Part shown: positions 14,001-25,049 of the stretch, in pieces | Layout: the number at the start of each line of letters is the position of its first letter | Position numbering within the stretch: position 1 is the stretch's first letter | Assembly (NCBI GenBank): GCA_013399305.1 | Contig: VXAI01000305.1 | Span: 780,410 to 844,409 of the forward strand | From: Rostratula benghalensis | Taxonomy: Eukaryota; Chordata; Aves; Charadriiformes; Rostratulidae | Length of the DNA: 64,000 nt | Direction: 5' to 3' | The notes under the pieces: model-generated | Told to the model about the DNA's origin: nothing | Databases searched by the model: none | Seen by the model: only the letters and a program-made list of their open reading frames with translations | Made by a program: the position numbers and the translations under genes

Positions 14001-17000
14001 AGTTAAAATGCAGGAAATGTTTTCCTAAGCTCTTACAAGTACTAAGAAAGGTAATTTGCTCTGAACAAATACTGTCCCGTGACATTGGGAGGCTTTGTTT
14101 TCGGGGCTGTGATACCCTGGGGTCGTTTGACTGGGACACTTTCACATTTACTGCTCCATCTTCACCCTTTCTTGAACAGGACACATTCAGGAATGGAAAG
14201 GAGACAGAGGTTTGCAAGAGCTGGTTATTTGATTCTAGCCTCATTGTCCACCAGGATGGTGGGAGTTCAGGAAATTCAGTTTTCTTGCCTAGAATGTGGC
14301 CTGTAAGTCATGCCCCTGGCACACACTTTGTATGGCTTGCACAAAGAAACACACATTTAGAGTCTGACACAAGCGTTCGACCAACATTCTAGTTCTTGCA
14401 TTTTAAGTTGAAGGTTGTATCCCAAGGTTCCTTTCTCCCTCCCTGTTACGAGGACACGTTAGGTTGCAGAAAGAGCTGGAGCCAGCAGCATTGTACACTT
14501 TACAGACATGAAGAAAAACACACATACAAGAAGAACAATCCACATTATTAAAGCCCTGAAGTTTTCAAACACCTGAGACACCATCTAGGTTTAACATTAA
14601 GCTTAGAAACCACCTGGCTTGAACGAAAGCCCAATTAAGTCAATTAAGATGTTTTTACTAATTTTAACAAGCTTTGGATCACATCTTAGAATTTACTGTT
14701 AGACACCACACTCTGCTTAAATGACTGCAGATGACAGGATCTGCATTAGTCCAGCTGCGACTTGAATTCAATGGCCTTTTTTAATACCTCTTTTTACAAA
14801 GATAATTAGCTTCAAAAGAGGAAAAAAAAAATATTTTGCCCCAATAAGATTTCTTGGGGAAACAAAAAAAAAATCTAGAGAGGAAGTGACTATGGGACCT
14901 GGGTTTCCTGAAGAATAGCTGAACACATTTTGGGGAAGCAGTTCTGGAATGGCCATAGGCAACAGCATTCAATCAATCCATTGTCCTTTGGCTGAGAAAC
15001 CTTGGTGGTGACCAAGAAACCAGACACCAAGCCTTGCGTCGGGAAAAACGCTCCGCTTCCCTTCGGAGTTTGAATTCAGCGGTTTCAAAGCTGCTGGTAC
15101 CAAGAGGTGCTGTGATCCTGTGTGTGAGGGCAGGAGAGCTGCCTGCCTTGCCCCTCTGCTGGAATCTGGCTCTGCAGGGGCAGTGCTGGCAGGGAATAAC
15201 GTTGACGAGGACTCTGCCGTAAATGTGACAGTCTCTACGGTGCCGCACCGGCGCCAGACGACAAAACGGGGACGCCCCAAGAACAGGGTACGCTCCGTTC
15301 CCTACCGTCCCTCCTGGCTTGCACTCTGGAGAAAACAGGCAGGAGAGTTATGTGCCCAAATTACTTTTCATTTCAAAAAAACCAAGGTGGAAAATAGAAG
15401 TAATCTAACAGTCATTTCTACCAACATATCCTGTGAAAGTTCATCATTATGTCTCTTTTTTAAAATTTATTTATTATTGCAATCAAACGCAGTTGTATGT
15501 GACCTCCTGTGATCACTGATGCTACGACCAGGGTTAGAAAAATGAATTTCCAGTCTTTGATGATATGGGTGGGAAATTAAGGAAAATTTTGACACCAGAA
15601 GGGTTATGAAGCCTTGGAACGGGCTGCCCAGGGGAAGGGTTGAGGCCCCATCCCTAGAGGGATTTAAAAAACACATTGGCATAGTGCTTAGAGACATGGG
15701 TTAGTGATGGGTTTTATCAGAGTTGGGTTGATGGTTGGACTCAATGATCTGAAAGTTCCCTTCCAAACTGGACAATTCTCTAATTCTATGACTCTCTGAT
15801 TTCCCATGTCCATACAGGGACTTGCACTTTGACACTGCTGTGCTCTATAGAAAAACAAATGGGGAAAAAAATTCTTAAAACGAACAAGTTGCTTTTTATT
15901 ACTTATTTTATTCTTTGCAACCCATGTGGATTTATTCATCGTAAAGGGCTAACTCTTTAATGAAAATATCACTGTGTAGTAGTCAGAGACATTGAACCAT
16001 GATAGGCCTGTACAAAGCAGATCAGAGAGCCAAAACACACACTCCAAACTCTCTTCAGAAGCCCAGTCAGAACAATACCTCCTTTGAAGTGTTATTACAG
16101 CCCTAATTCTAACCAGAGGTGGGTAACAGTCCTACTGCCCGTACACTATGTAGTCTACAGTGCGTTCTTCACGGTGGCATTATTTCTGACATGACCTATC
16201 TGCCAAGAAGCAGTGTAAATATTTGAAAATTGCTAGAGCACACAAGAATGGTGCAAGAGTTAGGAACCGAACACCATACACAGCCTAAACGCAGGTCTAA
16301 ATTCCACCTGCATCCTCATGACAAGGGTTCTCACCCGGCTCCCTCCTGAGAGAGGTCCTTAAGAGATCTGAAATGCTGTGCAAAGGCTCTTACTTCTCTC
16401 CATCACGAGGCAGGAGGATGTAACTAGGATTTAGACTTCTCTGGTATACAGCCTCCAGAGCTAGATCCACAGAGGGTCCTCAGGGTGAAAGATAACCAAA
16501 GGCTTCAGTGCTGACCACCCCGTCAAAAAAACTCAGCTGTGAGCAGGGCTCTCAGGCTCCCTCTGCCACGTGGACCCTACAAAATAGGTCTGACAGAAGG
16601 CAGCAAAGAAGAGTGTGAGCCACCTGACCTGACAATGAGAAACCCCAGGAAGGACGAGGGAACTGATTCTGCCAGTCGAAGGGAGTAGATCCAGAAAGTT
16701 CCCAGATCTTTCCTCAGGGCACAAGGTAATTGCTGTGGCTACACATGACACGTCCTGTGGCTGAGCAAGGACCCAACTTCTTGCCACAGCACATCTCTGG
16801 ACGTGCTCAACCAAAAGCACCGCCCAGCTTGACCTCCTGAAGTGACACCACGTTCACACAAGATTTATAAAGCAGGCTTTCAAGGTCCCATCCAACAGCT
16901 GTATCCTCAGCACACCGACAGATGTGGTTAGACATTTAAAATGCTATTTCGCAAGTAAATATTGTGGGATCTCTTCTAAATGTAAAGATTACCATCTCAT

Positions 17001-20000
17001 TTCTGAAAAATGAGCTTACCTGCTGCTACGATCTGATTTTACAAACTTCTGATATTAAAAAGCCATGCGAATGTTTACAGTTCGCAAAGCTTAATATTTT
17101 ACATCACAGGTAGTTGAATTTCTGCAAATTACATGTGACAAGTTGTAAATGACCACCATAACTAATAGAATTTTCACAAAAGGCACTTGTGTCACTCAAC
17201 CAAATCACTTTGACTGTTGTGCTCCTGGGGTGCAGAGCATCAAAAAAAATCCTGTTGGGTGGTGGATATTCTAGAAGTGGCATATTCTAACTTAATTTAT
17301 TCCACACCTCTCATCAAGAAGCACATTCTTCCTGAGAACTGTTGAGCTACAATGACTGTACAAACAAGGGTGGAGTTGAAATTCCTCATTAGCACTAGGA
17401 GACAAGCAGTAGCCTTAAGAATGTTAGCATTGTCTTTGTCTTCATTGCGTTATCCAACAACCAAACAAAGACTACTGCAATTATTCTGACATTCTGATGC
17501 TTTATACTGTGATTTAAAGTCATTCCAGGAAACAAACAAAAAAAAAAACAAAAAAACCCAACTTGTTGGATTGAGCATAATGTGCTTGAACAAAAGCAGA
17601 GCTTTGTTCTCGTAAAACCAATATTTGCTATAGAAACAATTTAGCTGTAACTCCACCTACCTTATCAAGCTTCCCCGTAAAAAAAAAAAAATAAAAAAAT
17701 TCCATAATTCCCTTCAGCAGCAAGAGTCAAAGTCCAAGCTTTGGTCATTTTAAAAAGGATATTTGTTTCAGGTTGGTGCTCTTCTCCCCAAACCTCCCTG
17801 TCCCCCTAAACAAGTTCTCATGGAGAATGGGGCTCAGCAGCACTTGCCCTTGTACGCTAAATGGAATTCATTTCAGTCACGAGTTTTTTCCCTTGAAATT
17901 TTTGTACGTCCACGAGATGTGAAAGTGTTTCACATCTCTCACTGGTCAGAGGAGATTCTACCCACTGTTCTATTATTTCAGTAATTCCCCTAGAAGATCT
18001 GTTCAGCTTAACAGACAAAGCTCTGAGGCAACAAATTATTACCCCAGAGAAGAAAGTACAAGTGAGACAGTGGTTTGAAATTTCTCCATTATTTGAGAGC
18101 TCTTCACTGACATCTCCCCTCACCTGATCTTCAGTCCTCTGACTGCGAAAGGACCGAAGTCTCCTCTGGGGTGGCATTTCTAGGTTACTGTAGGAATTTC
18201 AGGAGCAGATTACTTAGCTTCAAAGGTAGAGCTGCTTTAAAACACTGAGAACCGTTTCACCAAGTCAAGACATAGGGCAGTAGCAGGAGTGTAAACTTGT
18301 ATTGACAGAATGGAAAACTACAGTCTGATGAAAAACGAGGGCATAATCTATTTCCTGAAAACAGCAAAGCCAGCTGTGGAGGGAGAAAAGTAAACTCTAA
18401 TTTTAAAGTAGGCTTTCTCCTAAGCACAAAAGAACACTGATTGTCCTTATCAGGGAGGAGCAGCAAAGCCATCCTACACAGCAGGGCTGGGAATTTGAGA
18501 CAGGGCTAACCAACAAGAAGTAGAAATTCAGGTCAGAAAAGGCAGGAGGCAGTAAGGCTTGTAGAAACATGCCTGCCTGCCTCTTCAGAGGCTTCCCTGC
18601 CTCTTCAGAGGTTATTTAGAAGTGTCCCCATACACACAATGACTCTCTCTCCCCCTTGCCTCAAGAAGGTGCCAGGAATTTGTCCACAGCATCCCCGCAG
18701 GGTAAACCCACCGTCCAGCTTCCATAAACACTGAAGGTGAATGCTTCCAACTCCAGCAACAACTGGGTTTTGGGACCTCTGAGCTCTTTTAAGGCATTTA
18801 TACTCACAAGTTTTGTTTTAAAAAACAACCAAAAAGTTACTACCATCAAGCTCTCAGGGATCTCAGAAGCTTCAGAGGTAAGGAGAATACAGCAGGGCAA
18901 ATGGAGGGAAGGTTCATGTTGTTCTTGGCTCCTTCTCATCCACTCCAATTATTTCCCTTTCTCATTCTCCAGGATTACCCCTAAAACATTTTTATGTGCT
19001 GAACTCTTAGAATTATGTACAACCATCGCATATTTTTACCCTTGCTAGCACAAAATAGATTACACTGAGTATCAGGATCAATAAACATTTTTAAAGTTTC
19101 CAGGGAAAGTTCTATTTATGCAAGCTGAAGCATCTGCTGACCACACAAGCAGAATATTTTTCAGGGATGTGTCAGCCAAATGCCTATCGTTTGGCCTGGG
19201 TACCCTGAAGATTTCAAGAGGAGTCATTACACAAAGAGATCAGCTCATTGTATTTGCCAGGTAAAAATCATCTCTTCCACCAGTTAACACAAGGAAATGG
19301 CTGCATACTGTTCTTATTTAAACAAATCACTGTTTCTTCACCCCTTCCTCTCTGCAAACTCAAACCAGTCTTATTTCAGGCACAAAGAGGATTGAGAAGT
19401 GCCCCTGCTTTAACAGCACGCTGCTGGTGAGAAAACAAAGGAAACCTAAAGCTTACTCTAGAGACTCGGTGGCCTTTTCATTTTTAAAATAAAGAGTAAT
19501 TTAACAATGTATCTCGAGTTTATACCTTTTAGTTTATCAGCAAATATTAGGTATAGAAGTTTTTGGTCAATTACAGCAGGACAGACGATAACCTCACCCA
19601 CTCTCGCAAGCAGTTACCTTACAATTTGGCTCAAGCTGACCTTACGGGTGGAAATTAAACCATGGACTCTGAGACTGGTTTTAGCAGGAGACAGAGCAGG
19701 ATCTGTAAGTGGTACTGATTTCTCTAGAGAGGGAAACCATCCAGTCTCGTGGATTGCACAGGATCCCAACAAGTAGCTGACATAGTCGTGCTGAAGTCTG
19801 GGAGGAGACAACAAGGAATTACAAGACTCAAACATTTTTTGTTTCTTTTCACTGATGTTTAGTTCCAGAAGGATGAAAATAAGTTTAGAACTGTTTTAGA
19901 GACCTGCAATACAGTAATGACCCTTTCCTCCAGATGGGGATTCCCACTTAACCAGCTGATAACAGCTTTTTCTTTGTCATTTTCCATGATCTACAGACAT

Positions 20001-21687
20001 TCCCTGGGGTGATGCCATACTGAGCACAGCAGGAACCCTGCCCATAATAAAGGATCCCAAATGCTGCGATAACCCAAATGAAGAAAAACCCACAGAAAAG
20101 AGGTGGCAGGGCTGTGGTCCCGTGTAACAAAACCTTCAGTCACTAAATTATCTTCTCTGTTTGGCTGTACTCGGATGTACTGCTGTCTATATGAAGTTGG
20201 TTATCCCCAGTATGCAAACTGCCGTCCCTATTGTACGTCCTCTTCTTGTTGTTCAACCCAGAAAAGTCAGCAAGCAAACTGATGTGCAAACTGAATTGCT
20301 GATCTGCCTCAGATCTGGGTTAATAAATAGCGAAGAGGCTTGCACTGCTGCTGCTAATGGGACATGTACCTTGCAAACAGAGACAGGGGAAAGAAAGGGC
20401 AGAATCAAAAACTCCCACCAATCTGCAGACTGGTCAGAAGAGGAGATCCAGGGGAGCTAATTACGTGGTGGCCCTTTCCCCCGCCTTTGACAAAAGCAAA
20501 ATATAAAACTACACATTATTTGTTCAGGCCATGAGGCATGAAACAGAAACTAACCCTCGCAATAGCGAGCCAACCGCCCGCGTCGGGAAGGAGCTGTTTC
20601 TATTATGGATGCTTGATGAACAGCGATTATGGAGTTCTGAAGATGCTCTGTCCTCACTCAGTTGGCCCCTGAAACGGCTAATTAATTGTTATCAGCTGTA
20701 ATGCAGCCACTAAGCATCTTGAAGGCTTCATGACAAAACATATCAGAACACATACCTGTCACCATGCCACTGAACTGAAAACAAGTATCGCCCAGTTAAA
20801 GGGTGACAGAAGGGAACCCACAGTAAACCTTCAGATGAGAAAATACAGAGCTACACCCTTCCCCAACGCAAAAATGCTGCTGCCTTCACTGCTGGAGCAC
20901 AAAGAACAGCAGTTACATCTAAATCCTTCTGACATTTCTCATTAAAGAACAAATTCAGTAGAATGCTTCTGCCAAGACTGCCTTAATGGAAACTGCTTTA
21001 TATGAAAATGCAGAAATTCATCGGTCACATGCATAATTAATTCAACAAGAGAAAGCTGTAAAGGCTTCAATTAAGCAGAGGGATGCCCTTCAAAACCAGG
21101 GTTGAAAGGAGCTGTACCTTTTCCCCGAGTGCTGGTTAAGGCAGAGAGGTGCTACCGGCCTCAAGTTTGCCTCTGGGGCTTTTCTTTTATTTATTTCTCA
21201 AACCTGCAGTGGTTGGCACCGCAACCAGACCGGGCTCGGCCTCCCCCTGCACCAAGGCGCCAAGTTTCGCCCACTTTTATCACCTTTAAGACCCTTTAAT
21301 CACACCCACGGTTTGTCCCCTACAAATTTCGGAGTGTGGGGGGGTTGGAAACGGGACACGACACCCTGGTTTCCCAACGGCAACTTACGAACAAGTTACT
21401 TTTCGGCAGCCTTTTGCGGGGAGCGGGTCGGGATAGGGGGGAACAGTTGTCATTTTTTTGTTCCCCATCGCACACGCAACCCCGGCAAATTCAGCGGACC
21501 CCGCGTCCGTGCGGGGCGAGCTCCGGTAACCGGGGGCGAGCTCCCGAGGATCAACCGCGGGGAAGGCGAGCGGAGACCGACACCGCCGGGGCAGCCCAGC
21601 CTTCCCTCCCGCTCCTCTCCCCGCCGATCAGCCCCGACTCACCGCTACCGAGCCCGAGGAGGAGGCGACGAAGACGCGGATCACCAT
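1855..21687 (-). CDS. SH3BGRL2: SH3BGRL2, 5' two coding exons (partial gene)
   Basis: SH3 domain-binding glutamate-rich-like protein 2, a small cytosolic/nuclear protein with a thioredoxin/glutaredoxin fold that lacks the redox CXXC site; its biochemical role is poorly defined. Two exons splice in phase 0. Exon 1 (21643-21687) gives residues 1-15, starting [12 protein letters not shown]; exon 2 (1855-2040) gives residues 16-77. Visible family marks are the beta-alpha-beta start ([11 protein letters not shown], with SSSG where glutaredoxins have the CXXC loop), the [15 protein letters not shown] helix/strand, and the NPLPPQIF segment near residues 63-70, which holds the fold's conserved proline and the SH3-ligand-like prolines. 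From memory the family is about 107 residues, so roughly 30 C-terminal residues lie beyond the left edge. The gene faces away from LCA5, which fits my recollection that the two are neighbours in mammals. SH3BGRL and SH3BGR are the alternatives, but exon 2 fits the L2 paralogue best. Confidence 0.93.
2713..2738. repeat. (AAC)n microsatellite
   Basis: Short AAC-rich simple repeat inside SH3BGRL2 intron 1. Confidence 0.8.
3138..3157. repeat. A20 homopolymer
   Basis: Twenty consecutive A followed by GAAAAAAG. No recognisable retrotransposon body adjoins it, so it is treated as simple sequence rather than a poly(A) tail. Confidence 0.8.
5122..5147. repeat. (AAAAT)n microsatellite
   Basis: About five copies of a pentanucleotide AAAAT/ATAAA unit in SH3BGRL2 intron 1. 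Confidence 0.9.
6429..6580 (-). mobile_element. CR1 LINE 3' fragment
   Basis: Starts with AATCACAGAATC and GATTGGAAGGGACCTTGAAA (antisense 3' end), then CCAGTCCAATCCCCC and the GTGTCCAGACGGGTTTGGAAT block. Truncated after about 150 bp. Confidence 0.92.
8414..8866 (+). mobile_element. CR1 LINE 3' fragment, divergent
   Basis: Sense CR1 with the AAATTAGGAAGCATTTCTTGA region and a degraded end reading ATGGACTAGATGA then CCTTCCAACTGAAATGTTCT. It is clearly more diverged than most other copies here, suggesting an older insertion. Confidence 0.85.
9692..9965 (-). mobile_element. CR1 LINE 3' fragment
   Basis: Antisense copy beginning ATAGAATCACAGAATGCTGT, GGGACCTCTGGAGATCATCC, then TGTCTCCACAGATGGAGACT and the GCAAAGAAGTTCTTCCTCAT block. 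Same subfamily as the copies near 32.0, 47.0, 60.6 and 63.2 kb. Confidence 0.93.
10609..10845 (-). mobile_element. CR1 LINE 3' fragment
   Basis: Antisense copy with doubled AATCACAG tail units, GATTGGAAGGGACCTTGAAA, and the GAAGAAGTTTTTCCTCATAT block. Closely similar in its first 130 bp to the copy at 6429. Confidence 0.93.
11537..11990 (-). mobile_element. CR1 LINE 3' fragment
   Basis: Antisense copy from AATCATAGAATCACAGAATG through CTGCCCTGGGCAGGGACACT and CCTCCAGGGATGGGGCAGCC to the CTTCTCTTCTCCAGGCTGAA and GAGCATCTTTGTGGCC blocks. Confidence 0.94.
12548..12850 (-). mobile_element. CR1 LINE 3' fragment, third subfamily
   Basis: Antisense copy starting AATCACAGAATTTTGTAGG and GGAAAGGATCTTTGAGATCA, with the ACCCATGTCTCTAAGCACTA signature shared with copies at 15.6, 29.9, 53.8 and 56.6 kb. 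Confidence 0.92.
13405..13423. repeat. A19 homopolymer
   Basis: Nineteen A followed by CCCACCCAAACC. No element body is recognised on either side. Confidence 0.75.
13620..13674 (+). repeat. two direct repeats of ~22 bp
   Basis: The unit ATATCCTGATTTTCTACA plus RTAAG occurs at about 13620-13643 and again at 13651-13674 with one or two differences, about 31 bp apart. This is a local tandem duplication in intron 1. Confidence 0.9.
15038..15310. other. CpG-enriched patch in SH3BGRL2 intron 1
   Basis: CpG dinucleotides are much denser here than in the flanking AT-rich intron; see the runs around 15038-15075 and 15200-15310 (CCGCACCGGCGCCAGACGAC). It could be a secondary promoter, an enhancer, or a decayed GC-rich insertion. 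No splice-coupled reading frame was recognised. Confidence 0.5.
15560..15795 (+). mobile_element. CR1 LINE 3' fragment, third subfamily
   Basis: Sense copy with GGAACGGGCTGCCCAGGGGA, CTTAGAGACATGGGTTAGTG, TTGGACTCAATGATCTGAAA and the tail TCTAATTCTATGACTCTCTG. Confidence 0.92.
20560..20720. promoter_or_regulatory. candidate conserved non-coding element
   Basis: About 1 kb inside intron 1 from SH3BGRL2 exon 1 is a repeat-free segment with a homeodomain-type core (GGCTAATTAATTGTTATC) adjoining an E-box (CAGCTG). This is only a motif-level suggestion. Confidence 0.25.
21643..21687 (-). CDS. SH3BGRL2: SH3BGRL2 coding exon 1
   Basis: Fifteen codons from ATG to GCG, followed on the minus strand by a consensus donor (GTGAGT). 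The start is chosen because the protein begins [12 protein letters not shown] as in the family, and the context is strong (A at -3, G at +4). The exon is too short to stand out as an ORF. It sits in a CpG island and ends in phase 0, matching the phase-0 start of exon 2. Confidence 0.94.
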
Positions 21688-21690
21688 CTT

Positions 21691-21699
21691 TCACCTCAT
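21691..21699 (-). promoter_or_regulatory. two-codon uORF just before the SH3BGRL2 start
   Basis: On the minus strand the leader reads ATGAGGTGAAAG and then the main ATG. The upstream ATG encodes Met-Arg-stop and its stop codon lies three bases before the SH3BGRL2 start codon. It is transcribed only if transcription starts to the right of 21699, which is expected. A regulatory effect is inferred. Confidence 0.55.
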
Positions 21700-21750
21700 G
21701 AGCTGCCGAGCCGAAGGGACACGGCGGCCAGAAGCGGCGGGGACGCCGCT

Positions 21751-22121
21751 NNNNNNNNNNNNNNNNNNNNNNNNNNNNNNNNNNNNNNNNNNNNNNNNNN
21801 NNNNNNNNNNNNNNNNNNNNNNNNNNNNNNNNNNNNNNNNNNNNNNNNNNNNNNNNNNNNNNNNNNNNNNNNNNNNNNNNNNNNNNNNNNNNNNNNNNNN
21901 NNNNNNNNNNNNNNNNNNNNNNNNNNNNNNNNNNNNNNNNNNNNNNNNNNNNNNNNNNNNNNNNNNNNNNNNNNNNNNNNNNNNNNNNNNNNNNNNNNNN
22001 NNNNNNNNNNNNNNNNNNNNNNNNNNNNNNNNNNNNNNNNNNNNNNNNNNNNNNNNNNNNNNNNNNNNNNNNNNNNNNNNNNNNNNNNNNNNNNNNNNNN
22101 NNNNNNNNNNNNNNNNNNNNN
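21751..22121. other. assembly gap (371 N)
   Basis: A run of N. It separates the SH3BGRL2 first exon from a CR1 fragment and probably contains the core promoter and 5' UTR start. Open frames called across the N run are artefacts. Confidence 0.99.
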
Positions 22122-22240
22122 TCCCACCAGACCAGGTTGCTCCAAGCCCCATCCAGCCTGGCCTTGAACCCCTCCAGGGATGGGGCAGCCACAGCTTCTC
22201 TGGGCAACCTGGGCCAGGCTCTCACCACCCTCACACCTCA
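22122..22240 (-). mobile_element. CR1 LINE fragment at gap edge
   Basis: Antisense CR1 starting mid-element at CCCACCAGACCAGGTTGCTC and running to CAACCTGGGCCAGGCTCTCA. The ~75 bp that would complete its 3' end lie in the N gap, so the insertion sits a few hundred bases upstream of SH3BGRL2 exon 1. Confidence 0.93.
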
Positions 22241-24857
22241 TCTCAATCTCTTTCAGTTTAAAACCATTACCTTCAAAATTTTCAGTTTAAAGCCAAAACC
22301 CTCAAATACTGATCCTTCATTTTGAAATGCTGCAGGTGGCATGGAAGGCACCCAGCAAGAGCCATAAAAAAAAAAAAAATATGAGGATTGCTCAGGGCTC
22401 ATCTTGAGCCCAATTCATATCTTGTGGAAGTCATGGGGAGCCTTTCCACTGACTTCACTGTCCTCTGGACTGCAGCTCAGTATCAGCGGTATCAAGTCCA
22501 AGCCTGTAAGTGGAATTCAGCTCTCACACAGATTTACAGGTAGACATTACTTTGCTTTCCTGAGAGCCCTTGGTGAAAACCGAGTAAACTTCATGGAAGT
22601 AAACTTGGGTACAAAGGTTAAGATTTTCTGGCTTCAGTGCTCCTGTCTTTGTTAGGAACCACAAACCAGCAACCAACATCAGGACAACTCACATCATTAA
22701 TATATAGTACTACACTAGAACATTACTAACTCCTGCCTTCCAATATATTTCTTAAAAGCAGCAAAAGAGAAAAAAAAAATAAGATAGGAAAGGCTAAAGG
22801 GCCAGAGCTCATGAAGATCTTCCATCCATCACGCTTGGCACAGCTTCTAGCCAACGCTTCAGCATCCTTATTCCATACATACTTCTTGTAATTCTCAATT
22901 TTTATCAGTGAATTTATAATATTTTGGGCTAAAAACCTTACACCTATAACTTCTCCGTATCAACGCTGATGTAGCCTGAGTGCTAGGAATGCAGACAGCT
23001 TTTTCATTTCCCTCTTTTGTTGGTGTTTCCAGGCACACAAAGGAGCTAGTTCTGTCATGGAAGTAACCCCGAAAGTCGGGAAAAAGAAATACTGCACTGA
23101 GAAGTTGAAGGTTTCAAAGCTTGTGGAGCAGCCTCTTAGTTTGCACGGCTCCCTGAGCAGAGAACTACTCCAATACTCTCTGGAGGGTAAAATCACGTGA
23201 AATTCTGCACTTCCAGGTGATGGTACAGGTTGAGACTGGCCACCACCCTCCATCCTGCTGCTGGTAAATGTCCCGAGGCTGTACCTTTTAAGTCCATTTC
23301 TACCGTACAGTTCTAGAGGCTCGAAGAGCAAATATTTAGTTGAGCAGAAGAAATGTGATACATTAAAAACCTTGTTATAATGATTTATGAGCCGTTTTCT
23401 ATGTTTACAGGAGGTGCGGGCTGGAGTTGGAGATGTAAATTTAGGGGGGTGGCGGGCAGGAGGTAGTTTTTAAGGATTTCATGGTAGGAATGATTGATTG
23501 TTGTGCCAGCTCTTCACGGAAGATTAAACAGAACTTTGCTGCTGCTGCTAAGGGAACAACGAACACACAAAAACAAGGCTTGCAAATATGTGAAAACCAG
23601 AAGTATGAAAGTACAACCTCAGACAAAGAAGATTTGAATTACGATAAAAGATTATTTCTATGGCAAGATGCAACAGGCAGAGGGGAAAAATCCCAGAGAA
23701 ATGGAACCTTATATTCAGAACTGAAAAAAGTAGATAAAAATGGCTTCATCTCTCACCTGAAAGCAGCAGTCTGTCTGAGGTATATTAGAAGTTTTCCGGG
23801 TTGTTGGTACCCACCAGTTATTCCTCTGGGCTCCATGAAAGGTTGCTAAGATGTGGTGAGTTCCCTCAGACTCCGCAACAATCCACACACTTGAAATTTC
23901 CAACGGGGTATTTAGGACTTTTAGAAAAGGCTAAATATCAAAGCACATCGAAAATGATGGTTTTAGAGTGTCACTTAAAAGCTCTGGCAGTCCTGAGCAA
24001 TTTTCCTTGGCAGAAACGTGGCTGTCGTGCCAGGGAGCAGCAAAAGGAGAAGATAAATAGGAGAGAAAATGGAACACTCCATCTGCCAGGGAGCTGCGGA
24101 GTATCATCAGCTGATCTCCCACTGCAGACCCCCAGAGAGAGCACATTACTTGAAGGCTGTAAAACACTGAAAGTGGCCAAAGGACTGTGGGGTAAGTACA
24201 GGACTCTTCCATTTGTTGAGCAATGGCACTCAGCACAGCGGCTGATGGCCGCTATCTTCTCCAGACGCTGCTTGAAAGCCTATGAGAGAATGCTGTTTGG
24301 AGCCTGATTCTCCACACCCGTCCTAAGGAGCCACTGGATTTTTAAGGGGAAGGAACCTCCAGGGTACACTCCCTCCATCGTGCTGTAATGCCTGGGTTCT
24401 GCCATACTATTGTGGCTCCTCCTCAACACACACAGCTCCTGGTCAAGGTCAGCCAAACCCTTGCAAAAACGGCTTCGGAGGTGGTGTAAATCACACCAGA
24501 GTGTCCCAGTAACAAACTCCGACTCTAGGGCTTGTTTTTTTTTCCCAGAGCCTTGACTGCGGCTGGAGGTTTACATTCAGGACATTTCACAGCTTTCCCC
24601 ACTGTCAGATTTTTAGAGATAATACCAACAGAATTAAACACTGTCCCAAGAGAAAGCTTTTACTCTTTTGAGTTGAATTACTCTGAAGCTACTACAAAGT
24701 GCAGGTGTTAAAGCAGGCGCTGGGGAAGAGACAGAGCTGGAAAATTTTAAGAACAGTTTTGATTCTTGCATTCACAAATGTGTGGGATGTGGAGGAAAGC
24801 GGAAGGATACGGCCGGTCTTGATTTCAGAATGATTTTTGTACCATCTCTTCATCAGC

Positions 24858-24956
24858 CTGGTCTGGTGGGAGGTGTCCCTGCCCAGGAAAGGAAGTTGGA
24901 ACTGGATGATCTTTAGGGTCCTTTTCAAGCCAAACCATTCTAGGATTCTAGGTTTC
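24858..24956 (+). mobile_element. CR1 LINE 3' end fragment
   Basis: Sense 3' end: CTGGTGGGAGGTGTCCCTGC, ACTGGATGATCTTTAGGGTC, then CCAAACCATTCTAGGATTCT. Only the last ~100 bp are present. Confidence 0.92.
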
Positions 24957-25049
24957 TTAGTGACTGATAGCACACACACACACAAAAAAACAACCCACCA
25001 CAGTGAGCTGCGTAAACCTTCCTTCAAGCCATTTAAATCTAAATCTATC

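Larger units (their letters stand above)
2041..21642 (-). other. SH3BGRL2: SH3BGRL2 intron 1 (19.6 kb)
   Basis: A single intron with GTGAGT donor and CTAG acceptor. It carries eight listed items: CR1 fragments at 6.4, 8.4, 9.7, 10.6, 11.5, 12.5 and 15.6 kb, and a CpG-enriched patch near 15.04-15.31 kb. From about 15.8 kb to exon 1 no CR1 is visible. There are several A/T homopolymers but no other exon or RNA gene that I can support. Confidence 0.85.
21400..21750 (-). promoter_or_regulatory. SH3BGRL2: SH3BGRL2 promoter/first-exon CpG island
   Basis: A GC- and CpG-rich block surrounds coding exon 1 and continues into the N gap. On the minus strand 21688-21750 is 5' UTR or promoter. The true start site and core promoter probably lie in the gap or just to its right, so promoter motifs cannot be read. 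Confidence 0.75.

Noticed and set aside
21313..22261. Several 120-284 residue open frames near the SH3BGRL2 exon
   Set aside because: They are open only because the N run has no stop codons and the flanks are GC-rich; the real coding sequence here is the 15-codon minus-strand exon.
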